The notes below the pieces were generated by a model, which was given only the letters and a program-made list of their open reading frames with translations, did no database searches and was not told where the DNA came from. From an uncultured Bacilli bacterium (lineage in GTDB: Bacteria > Bacillota_I > Bacilli_A > RF39 > UBA660), in the NCBI GenBank assembly GCA_947629165.1, contig CANRCR010000011.1:1-41068 (forward strand): DNA of 41,068 nucleotides. Reading direction: 5' to 3'. Positions 22,896 to 29,855 of this stretch are shown piece by piece; the first letter of the stretch is position 1, and each line of letters starts with the position of its first letter. The position numbers and the translations under genes are program-made.

Positions 22896-24619
22896 TACAT
22901 ATTTTTTAAACGAACTTTTTTACTTTCTTCTAAACGAAGTTTCCCCTCTTTTAAATCTTGCTTATCTTTTTCTTGATAATAAGCAATATCTAATTTAGAA
23001 TTCATCATACGTTTAAGTGGCTCATCATAATAAGTAATATCGCAAGGGAGCCAGTTAGGACTTAATTTTGTAGTAATTAAAGCTTTGAGGCGTTCTTCGA
23101 AAGAAGTGTAATCAATATTTTTATCGTATAGAGAAATGTGATAGCGAGGAACATATTGAACAATGTCATCGGGAATTGGAGTTACAACGACTTCTTTTAC
23201 TTCTTTAAAGGTCGAAATTAATTCTTCCAATTCTTCAGGATAAATATTTTCAATGCCACTTACAAAATTTCTTTTTAATCGTCCGACATATTTATAAGTA
23301 TTAGGCCCTACTTTTTGAAGATAATCTCCTAAATTACACCATTTAGTACCATCTTCGTCATAAGAAATAACTTTGGCAGTCTCTTCCTCATTTTGATGGT
23401 ATCCTAGCATGACAGACGGTCCTGAAATATAAAGAAGTCCCGGTTGATCTCCTTTGATTTCCTTTTGTGTTACCGGATCAACCAATTTCATTTTAATGGT
23501 AGAAATAGGAGACCCAATAGTTCCAGGGGTATAACATTTACCACTATTAAGTGTAATAACAGACCAAGCTTCGGTCGCTCCAAGCCCATCTCCTAAAACT
23601 GTTTTACTACCACAATACTTTAAAGCTTGATTAATCGCATCATCAGTAGAAGTTTTCTTTGCTTCTCCTCCAGAAGTAGCTAAATCCAAATTAGCAAGAG
23701 AACCCTTTTTCAAATCGCTTCGAGGAACAAATTCATCTCCCCGCTTTTCAATTAACGAAGTCCAATGAGGAGGTCCCCCAACAGCACAATTAGCCTTGGT
23801 TCGTACTAATTCACTATAAAAATCAGAAGGCAAAGCTTTTACCGTTAAGGCATAGGTCATATTATTGGTCAAAGCAATATGCATTATAACGCGTCCATAG
23901 ACCATGTGCCCAAACGGAATATTTCCTAAATAGGTTTTCCCTGTCCAATCATAATCATACATGTAACGCATTCCTTCAACCACATGATTGATACCCTCTC
24001 CAGAAAGTTCTACTCCTTTATGAACTCCGGTCGATCCTCCAGTAAAGAGAATATCCGTAAGTGTTTCTTTTTCAAAAGATGCTTTAGGAACAATTACATC
24101 ATCCGTATTTTGTTTAAGTAAGTGTCCTAATTTTTTATCTCTCGATAATGTAAAATTACCATTTTTCAACTGTAATAGTTGATAACCTACTTTTAGTTTT
24201 AAATCGTCACTAGACATCAAAGGGGAATATAAAATAGTCGAAAAATTAAGTGCTTTTTCACTTTCTTTAAAGTTACTATAATTCATATCAACCGATATTA
24301 CCATTTTTGGATTAGTCATAGCAATATCTTGCTTTATACGTTCCTTGCTATCAAAAGGACTATAACCGACGACAATCGCTCCAATCATATCTAAAGCATA
24401 TAACAAATAGACCGATTCTGGTGTATTTAAAGTACAAACACCAATAACATCATTCTCTCTTATCCCTTTTTGATATAGCATCTTAGCATATTTTTGGATA
24501 CGATCATGTAACTCTTCATAAGTTATGGTACGATCACCAAAAGTTAAAGCGGTTAAGTTCATGTATTTTTCGTTTTGTGCTAATAAATAGTCATATTTTC
24601 GATTATTAGGATTGGCCAT
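22895..24619 (-). CDS. AMP-forming acyl-CoA synthetase/ligase family protein
   Basis: 574 residues of the ANL superfamily. Core motifs: FTGGSTGVHKG (phosphate loop, about 191-201), GDGLGATEAW (A5), NLGDYL (A7) and GRLKRNFVSGIENIYPEELE (A8 hinge and Gly loop). The C-terminal Lys motif is probably MMNSKLD. Reaction: carboxylate plus ATP to acyl-AMP, then usually transfer to CoA or a carrier; the substrate cannot be read from sequence. The N-terminus (YDYLLAQNEKYMNLTAL) and position suit a soluble acyl-CoA or carrier ligase. AGAAGGA precedes the ATG. It has its own promoter and terminator, so the link with the kinase gene next door is only adjacency. Confidence 0.88.
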   Translation of the reverse strand: MANPNNRKYDYLLAQNEKYMNLTALTFGDRTITYEELHDRIQKYAKMLYQKGIRENDVIGVCTLNTPESVYLLYALDMIGAIVVGYSPFDSKERIKQDIAMTNPKMVISVDMNYSNFKESEKALNFSTILYSPLMSSDDLKLKVGYQLLQLKNGNFTLSRDKKLGHLLKQNTDDVIVPKASFEKETLTDILFTGGSTGVHKGVELSGEGINHVVEGMRYMYDYDWTGKTYLGNIPFGHMVYGRVIMHIALTNNMTYALTVKALPSDFYSELVRTKANCAVGGPPHWTSLIEKRGDEFVPRSDLKKGSLANLDLATSGGEAKKTSTDDAINQALKYCGSKTVLGDGLGATEAWSVITLNSGKCYTPGTIGSPISTIKMKLVDPVTQKEIKGDQPGLLYISGPSVMLGYHQNEEETAKVISYDEDGTKWCNLGDYLQKVGPNTYKYVGRLKRNFVSGIENIYPEELEELISTFKEVKEVVVTPIPDDIVQYVPRYHISLYDKNIDYTSFEERLKALITTKLSPNWLPCDITYYDEPLKRMMNSKLDIAYYQEKDKQDLKEGKLRLEESKKVRLKNM

Positions 24620-24655
24620 AAAAATTCCTTCTTTCGTGCTTCAAAATTTATTGCT

Positions 24656-24684
24656 ATTTTATCACAAAAATAAGTTTTTGTCAT
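24656..24684 (-). promoter_or_regulatory. Promoter of the AMP-forming ligase gene
   Basis: Minus strand ATGACA (24679-24684), 17 nt, TAAAAT (24656-24661) with an extended TGA in front of the -10. Confidence 0.55.
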
Positions 24685-24721
24685 CTTCTTTCGAATAATA
24701 TTTATCAATCATATAAAATAT

Positions 24722-24753
24722 AGAAAAAGAGGAAAATTTTCCTCTTTTTTAGT
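24722..24753 (-). terminator. Terminator of the YjcZ-type gene pair
   Basis: Perfect AAAAAGAGGAAAA / TTTTCCTCTTTTT palindrome, identical with that at 20913-20940 including the following TAGT. The stop codon of the 39-residue gene is in its flank. Confidence 0.88.
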
Positions 24754-24868
24754 AAGATGCTACACATCCACCTAAGATGATAGCGAGTAAGATATATAAT
24801 ACGACAATGATAACAAAACCGGTGCCACCTTTTGAAGTAGTCGTATTTTCATTATTTTGACATGACAT
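24749..24868 (-). CDS. Tiny membrane protein, YjcZ family sporulation type (39 residues)
   Basis: Reading: MSCQNNENTTTSKGG, then a single hydrophobic helix GFVIIVVLYILLAIILGG, ending in CVASY. The GFxxIVVLxILLxIIxG pattern is the signature of YjcZ-type tiny TM sporulation proteins. GGAGGTG lies upstream of the ATG at 24868. It follows the 26-residue gene by 22 nt and is presumably on the same mRNA. Family knowledge: such peptides are made in sporulating cells and spores; their action is unknown. Confidence 0.82.
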   Translation of the reverse strand: MSCQNNENTTTSKGGTGFVIIVVLYILLAIILGGCVASY

Positions 24869-24890
24869 TTTTACTACACCTCCTTATTAA

Positions 24891-24971
24891 TTAAATCCAA
24901 GCACCAAGTATGATAACTAATAAAATAAATAATACTAAAACGATTGCTGCCGATGATACATTATTTCCCAT
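24891..24971 (-). CDS. Tiny membrane protein, YjcZ family sporulation type (26 residues)
   Basis: Reading: MGNNVSSAA followed by IVLVLFILLVIILGAWI, one membrane helix ending in GAW. This matches the C-terminal core of YjcZ-type proteins. A very strong ribosome site, AAGGAGGAAT, precedes the ATG at 24971. A SigK-like promoter lies about 30 nt upstream, and the 39-residue relative follows. The two share the V-LxILLxII-G core, so they are likely paralogs. Confidence 0.82.
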   Translation of the reverse strand: MGNNVSSAAIVLVLFILLVIILGAWI

Positions 24972-25001
24972 AATCGATTCCTCCTTTTTCATGACTCACA
25001 T

Positions 25002-25029
25002 TATTTTATGGGAAAGAACGTATTTTGGT
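25002..25029 (-). promoter_or_regulatory. SigK-type (late mother-cell) promoter of the YjcZ-type pair
   Basis: Minus strand ACC (25027-25029), 16 nt, CATAAAATA (25002-25010), fitting the SigK consensus AC / CATANNNTA. The first tiny gene starts about 30 nt downstream. Confidence 0.6.
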
Positions 25030-25061
25030 GCTACTTCTTTCGGAAATTTCTTTGCTTAGTG

Positions 25062-25090
25062 TTGTATTTTAATTTGTTTTTTGTTATGAT
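25062..25090 (+). promoter_or_regulatory. SigA promoter of prsA
   Basis: TTGTAT (25062-25067), 17 nt, TATGAT (25085-25090) with TG one base before the -10. Confidence 0.65.
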
Positions 25091-25116
25091 ATTCTTGTAT
25101 TTTGAAGGAGGAAATT

Positions 25117-26106
25117 ATGAAAAAAATACTACTTTGTTTATGCCTCTTGTTACTCGTAACAGGATGTGGAAACGCCCCTAAATTAGAAAACGGACAGGAT
25201 GCGGTGGTAACATTATCAAAAGCAAATTCGATTTCAGTAGATGATCTCTATGCCGAAATGAAAGACTCATATGCGATTGGAGTTCTATTAGATATGATGG
25301 ATACTAACATTTTAAATGATAAATATCCTGCTTCGGATGAAGAAACCGATCAAGTAGAAGGACAAATCAATACTTGGTTAAGTGCTTTTGGTAGCGAAGA
25401 AGTTTTATTACAACAAGTACAAAGTGCTTTTGGAGTTACTTCGATGGACGAATTAAGAAGTTACCTCTCACTTCAATATAAAAGAGGAAAAGCGGTAGAA
25501 GATTATACAAAAGGATTAGTAAGCGACGATGAAGTAAAGAAGTATTACGATGAAGAAGTATTCGGAGATATTCATGCCCGTCACATTTTAATTGAAGCAG
25601 ATATCACTTCTGATATGTCGGAAGAAGAAAAAGCAACCAAAGAAGAAGAAGCACTTCAACAAGCCAAAGATGTAATTACCCGTCTTAACAATGGTGAAGC
25701 TTTCGATGCCATCGCCAAAGAATTATCGGATGATGAAGATACCAAAGATGATGGTGGAGATTTAGGATTCTTTGTCAAAGGCGAAATGACCAAAGAATTT
25801 GAAGAAGCTGCTAAAAAACTAGCTGTTGGAGAATACACTAAAGAACCAGTAAAAACAACTTATGGATACCACATTATTTTAAAAGTAGAAGAAAGAGAAA
25901 AAGCACCTTTCGAACAATGGCAAGAAAAAATCAAAGAGACTTTAGCAAGTGATAAATTAACCGATGATCCAACATTACAAATAACAGCATTAATGGAGTT
26001 AAGAAAAGAATATGGTATGTACATCGAAGATGAAACATTAAGAAATCAATACGATGCCTTAATGACACAACAAAAAGAATCACTTACTACTTCCAGTGGA
26101 TACTAG
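25117..26106 (+). CDS. prsA: Foldase lipoprotein PrsA (parvulin-type peptidyl-prolyl isomerase)
   Basis: 329 residues from the ATG at 25117 (AAGGAGG upstream; a TTG at 25102 lacks one). Lipoprotein signal with lipobox VTGC (Cys17). The parvulin (PpiC) domain begins at IHARHILIEAD and includes LSDDEDTKDDGGDLGFF and TTYGYHIILKV. The flanking N- and C-terminal helical regions form the chaperone part. It helps exported proteins fold outside the membrane. It is followed by a strong terminator and is divergent from the YjcZ-type genes. Confidence 0.95.
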   Translation: MKKILLCLCLLLLVTGCGNAPKLENGQDAVVTLSKANSISVDDLYAEMKDSYAIGVLLDMMDTNILNDKYPASDEETDQVEGQINTWLSAFGSEEVLLQQVQSAFGVTSMDELRSYLSLQYKRGKAVEDYTKGLVSDDEVKKYYDEEVFGDIHARHILIEADITSDMSEEEKATKEEEALQQAKDVITRLNNGEAFDAIAKELSDDEDTKDDGGDLGFFVKGEMTKEFEEAAKKLAVGEYTKEPVKTTYGYHIILKVEEREKAPFEQWQEKIKETLASDKLTDDPTLQITALMELRKEYGMYIEDETLRNQYDALMTQQKESLTTSSGY

Positions 26107-26111
26107 AATTT

Positions 26112-26143
26112 AAAAAGAGCGAAATTCAATCGCTCTTTTTTTT
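26112..26143 (+). terminator. Bidirectional terminator between prsA and the membrane protein
   Basis: AAAAAGAGCGA / TCGCTCTTTTT hairpin with a 7-nt loop, followed by T residues. It contains the stop codon region of the opposite gene. Confidence 0.88.
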
Positions 26144-27514
26144 GTATAAACAAACGGAAGAATCATAAAGTTTTTCATAAGAAGAGTCTTCCAAATATTG
26201 TGCTAAAGGAATTGTTTTAGGAATTAAGTAATAATCAAATTGATACTTTTCAATAATGTTTTCATAACCGGAAGATAGATTCATTAATTGATAAAAATCT
26301 TTTAAATTGTAATCGGAATAGACGTCGGCACGACCATCGACAAAGACAGGTATATCACAATAAATTAAATAGCCCCCATAATCATAATAATTATAAAGTC
26401 GTTCGGGTTGTTCACTTTTTAATAGACGAATCACATTATCATCTAATAAAGGTTGATTGGTCTTTAAATACGCAAGCTTACCATTAGAAAACAAAGTCAT
26501 ACAAATTAAGAAAGTACAAGCAAGGGATAAAATAGGATACGTTACAAAAGCCACCTTCTTTTTCGAAAGACAAGGAAAGAAAACAAAGCCGAAAAGAAAA
26601 TACAAATAAGGAGCAAAACGCATACTACGTAAAGTTAAAAAAGAAAAAAGAATCGTTAAAATCCAGGAAACCAATGGAATTTTTTTTCGGAAATAGATTA
26701 CTCCGATAACAAAAGAAATCAACAACACAAAAATAGACCAATGTGAAACTTGAAAAATAGAAGGTGGTTGCCATTCAGTAATAATCTGTTGCATGAAATG
26801 ATTTCCCATATTCTGATAAGGATAAATAAGTAAAGTGATCCCCTGTGGATTAAATAGTAAAGCAAACAACGATAGAAATCCTACTTTCAAAAAGGTATTC
26901 CCCACTTCTTTTTTAGCATTTATATAGTTACTTACTGCAAACACAAGACAAAGAAGATACGACAGATTCGAAGAACCTCCATGTAGATTTGCCCACAAAA
27001 GCGCAATTACCGGAAGAAAATAAATGCGTTTATGTTGGGAAAAACGATCGTAATCATAAAGTAAATAAAGAGTTACTAAAAAAAGAAAATTACTAATCAT
27101 ATGCGGTCTTGGAAGAAGTCCTAAACCAAAAATAAAAACACCTAAAAATAAATAACCTAAGGAAAAGAGTACATTCTTTTCCATTTCTTTATGCCAAATA
27201 TAATAAATAAAAAAATAAGAAAGTGCCAAAAAGAATAAGCAAAAGAAAATAACGTGGTAGGAACCAAAAAGATGCGCCATGACAGCTAAAAGGACTTCGC
27301 TCAACCACTCGTGACTTACCCAAGGCAAACTTCCTTGCCGGTACCAAGAAAAAGGATCAACCGAAGGAATCGTACCATGACTTAATATATAGTTTCCGGT
27401 TTTAAGATGCCACCAATAATCGAACCCTAATGAAATAACCGGTAACAATAAGACAATAAAAGCAATAATTAAAAGAATAAAAGTAATCTTTTTAACCGTA
27501 GATTCCTTAATCAT
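26126..27514 (-). CDS. Polytopic membrane protein, GT-C glycosyltransferase-like
   Basis: 462 residues, about 10-12 membrane helices in the first 350 and a soluble C-terminal part. Between the first two helices is FDYWWHLKTG (31-40), a first-loop acidic-aromatic motif as in GT-C type polyprenyl-phosphate sugar transferases. The soluble part has YNYYDYGGYLIY and PVFVDGRADVYSD, found in related uncharacterised bacterial membrane proteins. A sugar transferase on the outer face is a reasonable guess, not proven. Its ATG overlaps the recX stop by 8 nt (ATGATTAA), so it is translated with recX. Confidence 0.75.
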   Translation of the reverse strand: MIKESTVKKITFILLIIAFIVLLLPVISLGFDYWWHLKTGNYILSHGTIPSVDPFSWYRQGSLPWVSHEWLSEVLLAVMAHLFGSYHVIFFCLFFLALSYFFIYYIWHKEMEKNVLFSLGYLFLGVFIFGLGLLPRPHMISNFLFLVTLYLLYDYDRFSQHKRIYFLPVIALLWANLHGGSSNLSYLLCLVFAVSNYINAKKEVGNTFLKVGFLSLFALLFNPQGITLLIYPYQNMGNHFMQQIITEWQPPSIFQVSHWSIFVLLISFVIGVIYFRKKIPLVSWILTILFSFLTLRSMRFAPYLYFLFGFVFFPCLSKKKVAFVTYPILSLACTFLICMTLFSNGKLAYLKTNQPLLDDNVIRLLKSEQPERLYNYYDYGGYLIYCDIPVFVDGRADVYSDYNLKDFYQLMNLSSGYENIIEKYQFDYYLIPKTIPLAQYLEDSSYEKLYDSSVCLYKKKSD

Positions 27515-28250
27515 ACGAAGTAAATCCCTTCTGATACATTTTCTGGCGAATTTTAAGTTCCAATTCCTTTCCTTCGTATTTGCGACTCAACTTTTGATAT
27601 AGTTTTTCGTATTCCTTTTTTCGAATAGCCTCATCATCCTCTATTTTAAAATCATCTAATATCGATAAAATAAGAGAACGACTGTATCCTAAATGAATAA
27701 GATGTAAAACAATTTTTTGAAATAGTGCATTTCGACTCTTGGTTCGATTTGTTTTAATCTCCTTTTGAATTAATTTCGTCAATTTTTCTTTTTGCAAATC
27801 GATCGAAAAATCAGGCATTATTTCCCGAACAATCTTTTGATCGACTCCATTTTTTAAAAGTTGCATTTCAATTTTTTCAGGACCATCGTAACTTAAAAGA
27901 AGACGATCGTGCAAATACGAAGTTGCATATTGTAAATCGTTGATATATCCTTGCTCTTCTAACAAGTCAAGTGCAGCTATAACCGCTTCTTTCGCATACC
28001 CTTTTTTAGTTAAAGAAAGATATAACTCCTTCCGACTATAAATACGTCGACCTAACATTTTAAGAGTAAGATTGTAAATTACATACATTTGATTTTCTTG
28101 TTCAATTTGCTCCCATAAAGAAAAATCAAGTTCTTTTTTGATCAGTAAATTATATTTTAAAATTAAATTCTCATGAAGCGTATAATTCCCTTCATCGGTA
28201 ATAAGTTCATACTGTCCATTTTTTAATTTTTTAAACTTTTGTATTTGCAT
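27507..28250 (-). CDS. recX: RecA regulatory protein RecX
   Basis: 247 residues from the ATG at 28250, with AGGTGA 5 nt upstream. RecX shows three-helix repeats; ALDLLEEQGYINDLQYATSYLHDR is the family core, followed by KIEMQLLKNGVDQKIV. It is long because of an N-terminal 75-residue extension with a beta-type start, as in Bacillus RecX (264). It controls RecA filaments. It is coupled to the downstream membrane protein. Confidence 0.92.
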   Translation of the reverse strand: MQIQKFKKLKNGQYELITDEGNYTLHENLILKYNLLIKKELDFSLWEQIEQENQMYVIYNLTLKMLGRRIYSRKELYLSLTKKGYAKEAVIAALDLLEEQGYINDLQYATSYLHDRLLLSYDGPEKIEMQLLKNGVDQKIVREIMPDFSIDLQKEKLTKLIQKEIKTNRTKSRNALFQKIVLHLIHLGYSRSLILSILDDFKIEDDEAIRKKEYEKLYQKLSRKYEGKELELKIRQKMYQKGFTSYD

Positions 28251-28267
28251 GTCCATCACCTATTTTT

Positions 28268-28276
28268 ATTATATCA
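28268..28276 (-). promoter_or_regulatory. Extended -10 promoter of recX
   Basis: Minus strand TG-A-TATAAT with no clear -35; about 18 nt before the ATG. It lies just beyond the rpoZ terminator. Confidence 0.45.
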
Positions 28277-28281
28277 AAAGA

Positions 28282-28319
28282 CAAGAAAAAAGACTTAATC
28301 TTTTTTGACAACGATTAAG
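28282..28319 (-). terminator. Terminator of rpoZ
   Basis: Minus strand CTTAATC / GATTAAG, 12-nt loop, followed by TCTTTTTTCTT. It includes the end of the rpoZ frame. Confidence 0.65.
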
Positions 28320-28495
28320 CCTGCTTCCACTTCTTCTAAAGAACGTCCGATTGGTTTCTTTGAAGTATATTCGTTCTCTGGCATTTGATAATGCCCTGTT
28401 TGAGCCATTTCTTTACTTCTTTTAGCAACAATATGAACTAACTCATACTTGGAATCAACAATATTTAATATTTTATCGATTGATGGAAATAACAC
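28295..28495 (-). CDS. rpoZ: RNA polymerase omega subunit
   Basis: 66 residues, GTG start at 28495 with AAGGTGAT upstream. MLFPSIDKILNIVDSKYELVHIVAKRSKEMA is the conserved N-terminal half, and KKPIGRSLEEVEAGLIVV the C-terminal part. It binds the beta-prime subunit and helps assembly of RNA polymerase. In Bacillus it follows gmk; here it stands upstream of recX instead. No strong promoter was recognised upstream. Confidence 0.94.
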   Translation of the reverse strand: MLFPSIDKILNIVDSKYELVHIVAKRSKEMAQTGHYQMPENEYTSKKPIGRSLEEVEAGLIVVKKD

Positions 28496-28603
28496 GTTTT
28501 TATCACCTTACCCTTTTCTATTTTAAGAATAACCCTATTTACACATTTGTGCAACAGATATGACAAAATTAGACAATAATTGACAATGTAAACTTTTATC
28601 TTA

Positions 28604-28630
28604 CAAAAAGAAAAGATCGAAAAGGTCTTA
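28604..28630 (-). terminator. Weak terminator behind mazEF
   Basis: Minus strand AAGACC-ttttc-GATCTT followed by TTCTTTTTG, about 65 nt after the mazF stop. The stem has one mismatch. Its sequence resembles the better terminator at 29336-29364, suggesting duplication. The rest of 28496-28692 shows nothing else. Confidence 0.45.
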
Positions 28631-28692
28631 ACAAAATGAATATATATTACTACAAATAATTTTCATATCAAATGTTATCTCTTTTTACTAAA

Positions 28693-29034
28693 TTATTCCT
28701 CAATACAAGCATTTAGTAAGGTAATTACACTTATGAAATCATTATCCGTTAACTTTTCAACGAACTTTATTTCTCTTATCTCATAATCGATACTTCGAAT
28801 ATGCTCACACAGTACAGACCCATGTACAATTTTCGTATTTTCCAACTTATAATGCGTTGGAAAATCCTTATCATTAGAGGTAATGGGACATACAATAGCC
28901 ATTTTGGTATTTTGATTAAAAACATTATTGCTAATTACCACAGCCGGTCGAAATCCAGATTGCTCATAACCTTTGATGGGATTAAAATTTAAGAAAACAA
29001 CATCTCCTTGTTTGGGTATATATTTCTTTACCAT
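28693..29034 (-). CDS. mazF: MazF/PemK-type endoribonuclease toxin
   Basis: 113 residues. IPKQGDVVFLNFNPIKGYEQSGFRPAVVIS carries the conserved basic and GxRP elements, and MAIVCPITSND the second core strand with its Thr. Family knowledge: sequence-specific mRNA cleavage, inhibited by MazE. Its ATG overlaps the mazE stop by 7 nt (ATGGTAA). It appears complete and is likely active when free. Confidence 0.95.
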   Translation of the reverse strand: MVKKYIPKQGDVVFLNFNPIKGYEQSGFRPAVVISNNVFNQNTKMAIVCPITSNDKDFPTHYKLENTKIVHGSVLCEHIRSIDYEIREIKFVEKLTDNDFISVITLLNACIEE

Positions 29035-29270
29035 ATTTCTTTTCCTACACTTTCATCCCAAGAAAAAGTTTTAGCTAGATTTTCACCATGATATTCACTA
29101 AATCTTTTCTCTAACGATATCTTCTTTTTTTGAGGTACACTAATAACTATTTTGTTATCAGCTAGTTCTATATTTAATAGATCATTCGTCTTTAAATTTA
29201 AAGATTTTAAAATATTACAAGGAATTCTTATCCCCATAGAATTTCCCCACTTTTGAAGTTTAACTTCCAT
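29028..29270 (-). CDS. mazE: MazE-type antitoxin (AbrB-fold)
   Basis: 80 residues. An N-terminal SpoVT/AbrB DNA-binding domain, LQKWGNSMGIRIPCNILKSL, is followed by a flexible acidic C-terminal region, ending KTFSWDESVGKEIW, which normally occupies the MazF active site. GGAGATG precedes the ATG. It would repress the operon from the repeats around the -10. Confidence 0.93.
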   Translation of the reverse strand: MEVKLQKWGNSMGIRIPCNILKSLNLKTNDLLNIELADNKIVISVPQKKKISLEKRFSEYHGENLAKTFSWDESVGKEIW

Positions 29271-29292
29271 AGAATCATCTCCATTTGTTTAT

Positions 29293-29321
29293 AGTATATA
29301 CATTGTTTATACATTTGTCAA
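29293..29321 (-). promoter_or_regulatory. Promoter/operator of mazEF
   Basis: Minus strand TTGACA (29316-29321), 17 nt, TATACT (29293-29298). The spacer and -10 hold TGTATA repeated 11 nt apart and the palindrome GTATATAC, likely MazE operator sites. Confidence 0.75.
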
Positions 29322-29335
29322 TTGTTATTAGTTTT

Positions 29336-29364
29336 AAAAAAAAAGAAAAGACCTAAAAGGTCTT
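29336..29364 (-). terminator. Terminator of the CotD-like gene
   Basis: Minus strand AAGACC-tttta-GGTCTT followed by TTCTTTTTTT. Confidence 0.8.
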
Positions 29365-29701
29365 AACGAAATTGACAACATGATCCACATTGCATATTGC
29401 TACAAACATTTTCTTCGGAACAAGTGTAGCAAGGACGATATGTATGTTTATAAATATGATGATTTACAACACGGGTATGAATAGGACATACATGAGGCAC
29501 TTCATGAACGAAAGTACGATTTACGACTCTTTCTTGAACAGGTCCAACGATTGGATTTTGTGCCATAGCACTATTCATTCCCATCATAGGCATATCTCCA
29601 AAATTGGAATCTACATTCATATCGATATCAACCGTATTATTATTTCCAACAAATTGTGTCGTCATATCATTGTCTCTATCATAACAACGATCTTGAAACA
29701 T
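29363..29701 (-). CDS. CotD-like spore coat protein
   Basis: 112 residues. The central HEVPHVCPIHTRVVNHHIYKHTYRP parallels the His-rich VPHIHPxHTxxVNHxxxxHxHYFPH region of Bacillus CotD. It has an acidic Asn/Met-rich N-terminal third, which includes MPMMGM, and a Cys-rich end (CYTC, NVCSNMQCGSCCQFR), typical of cross-linked coat proteins. AGGAGG precedes the ATG. A CATATTCTA element upstream resembles a mother-cell sigma -10. It is expected in the inner spore coat. Confidence 0.8.
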   Translation of the reverse strand: MFQDRCYDRDNDMTTQFVGNNNTVDIDMNVDSNFGDMPMMGMNSAMAQNPIVGPVQERVVNRTFVHEVPHVCPIHTRVVNHHIYKHTYRPCYTCSEENVCSNMQCGSCCQFR

Positions 29702-29723
29702 TTTTCATTCCTCCTATCTAACA

Positions 29724-29732
29724 TAGAATATG
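29724..29732 (-). promoter_or_regulatory. Possible SigE/SigK -10 of the CotD-like gene
   Basis: Minus strand CATATTCTA fits CATANNNTA; no good -35 AC or ATA lies at the proper distance. The start codon is 22 nt downstream. Confidence 0.4.
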
Positions 29733-29796
29733 AAAGATGAAAAAAGATACCTATCATGTTTGCCTAAATATTAGCGAAAAGTCCAAATCCTTTCCA

Positions 29797-29818
29797 CAAA
29801 AAAATCCCAAAAGGGATT
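29797..29818 (-). terminator. Terminator of the SRP cluster after ffh
   Basis: Minus strand AATCCC-tttt-GGGATT followed by TTTTTTG, about 40 nt after the ffh stop. The rest of 29733-29855 shows no gene. Confidence 0.8.
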
Positions 29819-29855
29819 AGTTTTAAAAACGGAACAATAGCTACTTGTATAAGCA

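Noticed and set aside
28556-28692. Possible small RNA gene between rpoZ and mazF
   Set aside because: Only a weak terminator is visible; no promoter pair or stable fold was recognised.
29390-29740. Plus-strand reading frame of 116 codons
   Set aside because: It is the complement of the CotD-like gene, with no ribosome site, and its His/Ile/Thr/Met-rich product is the shadow of the coat protein codons.
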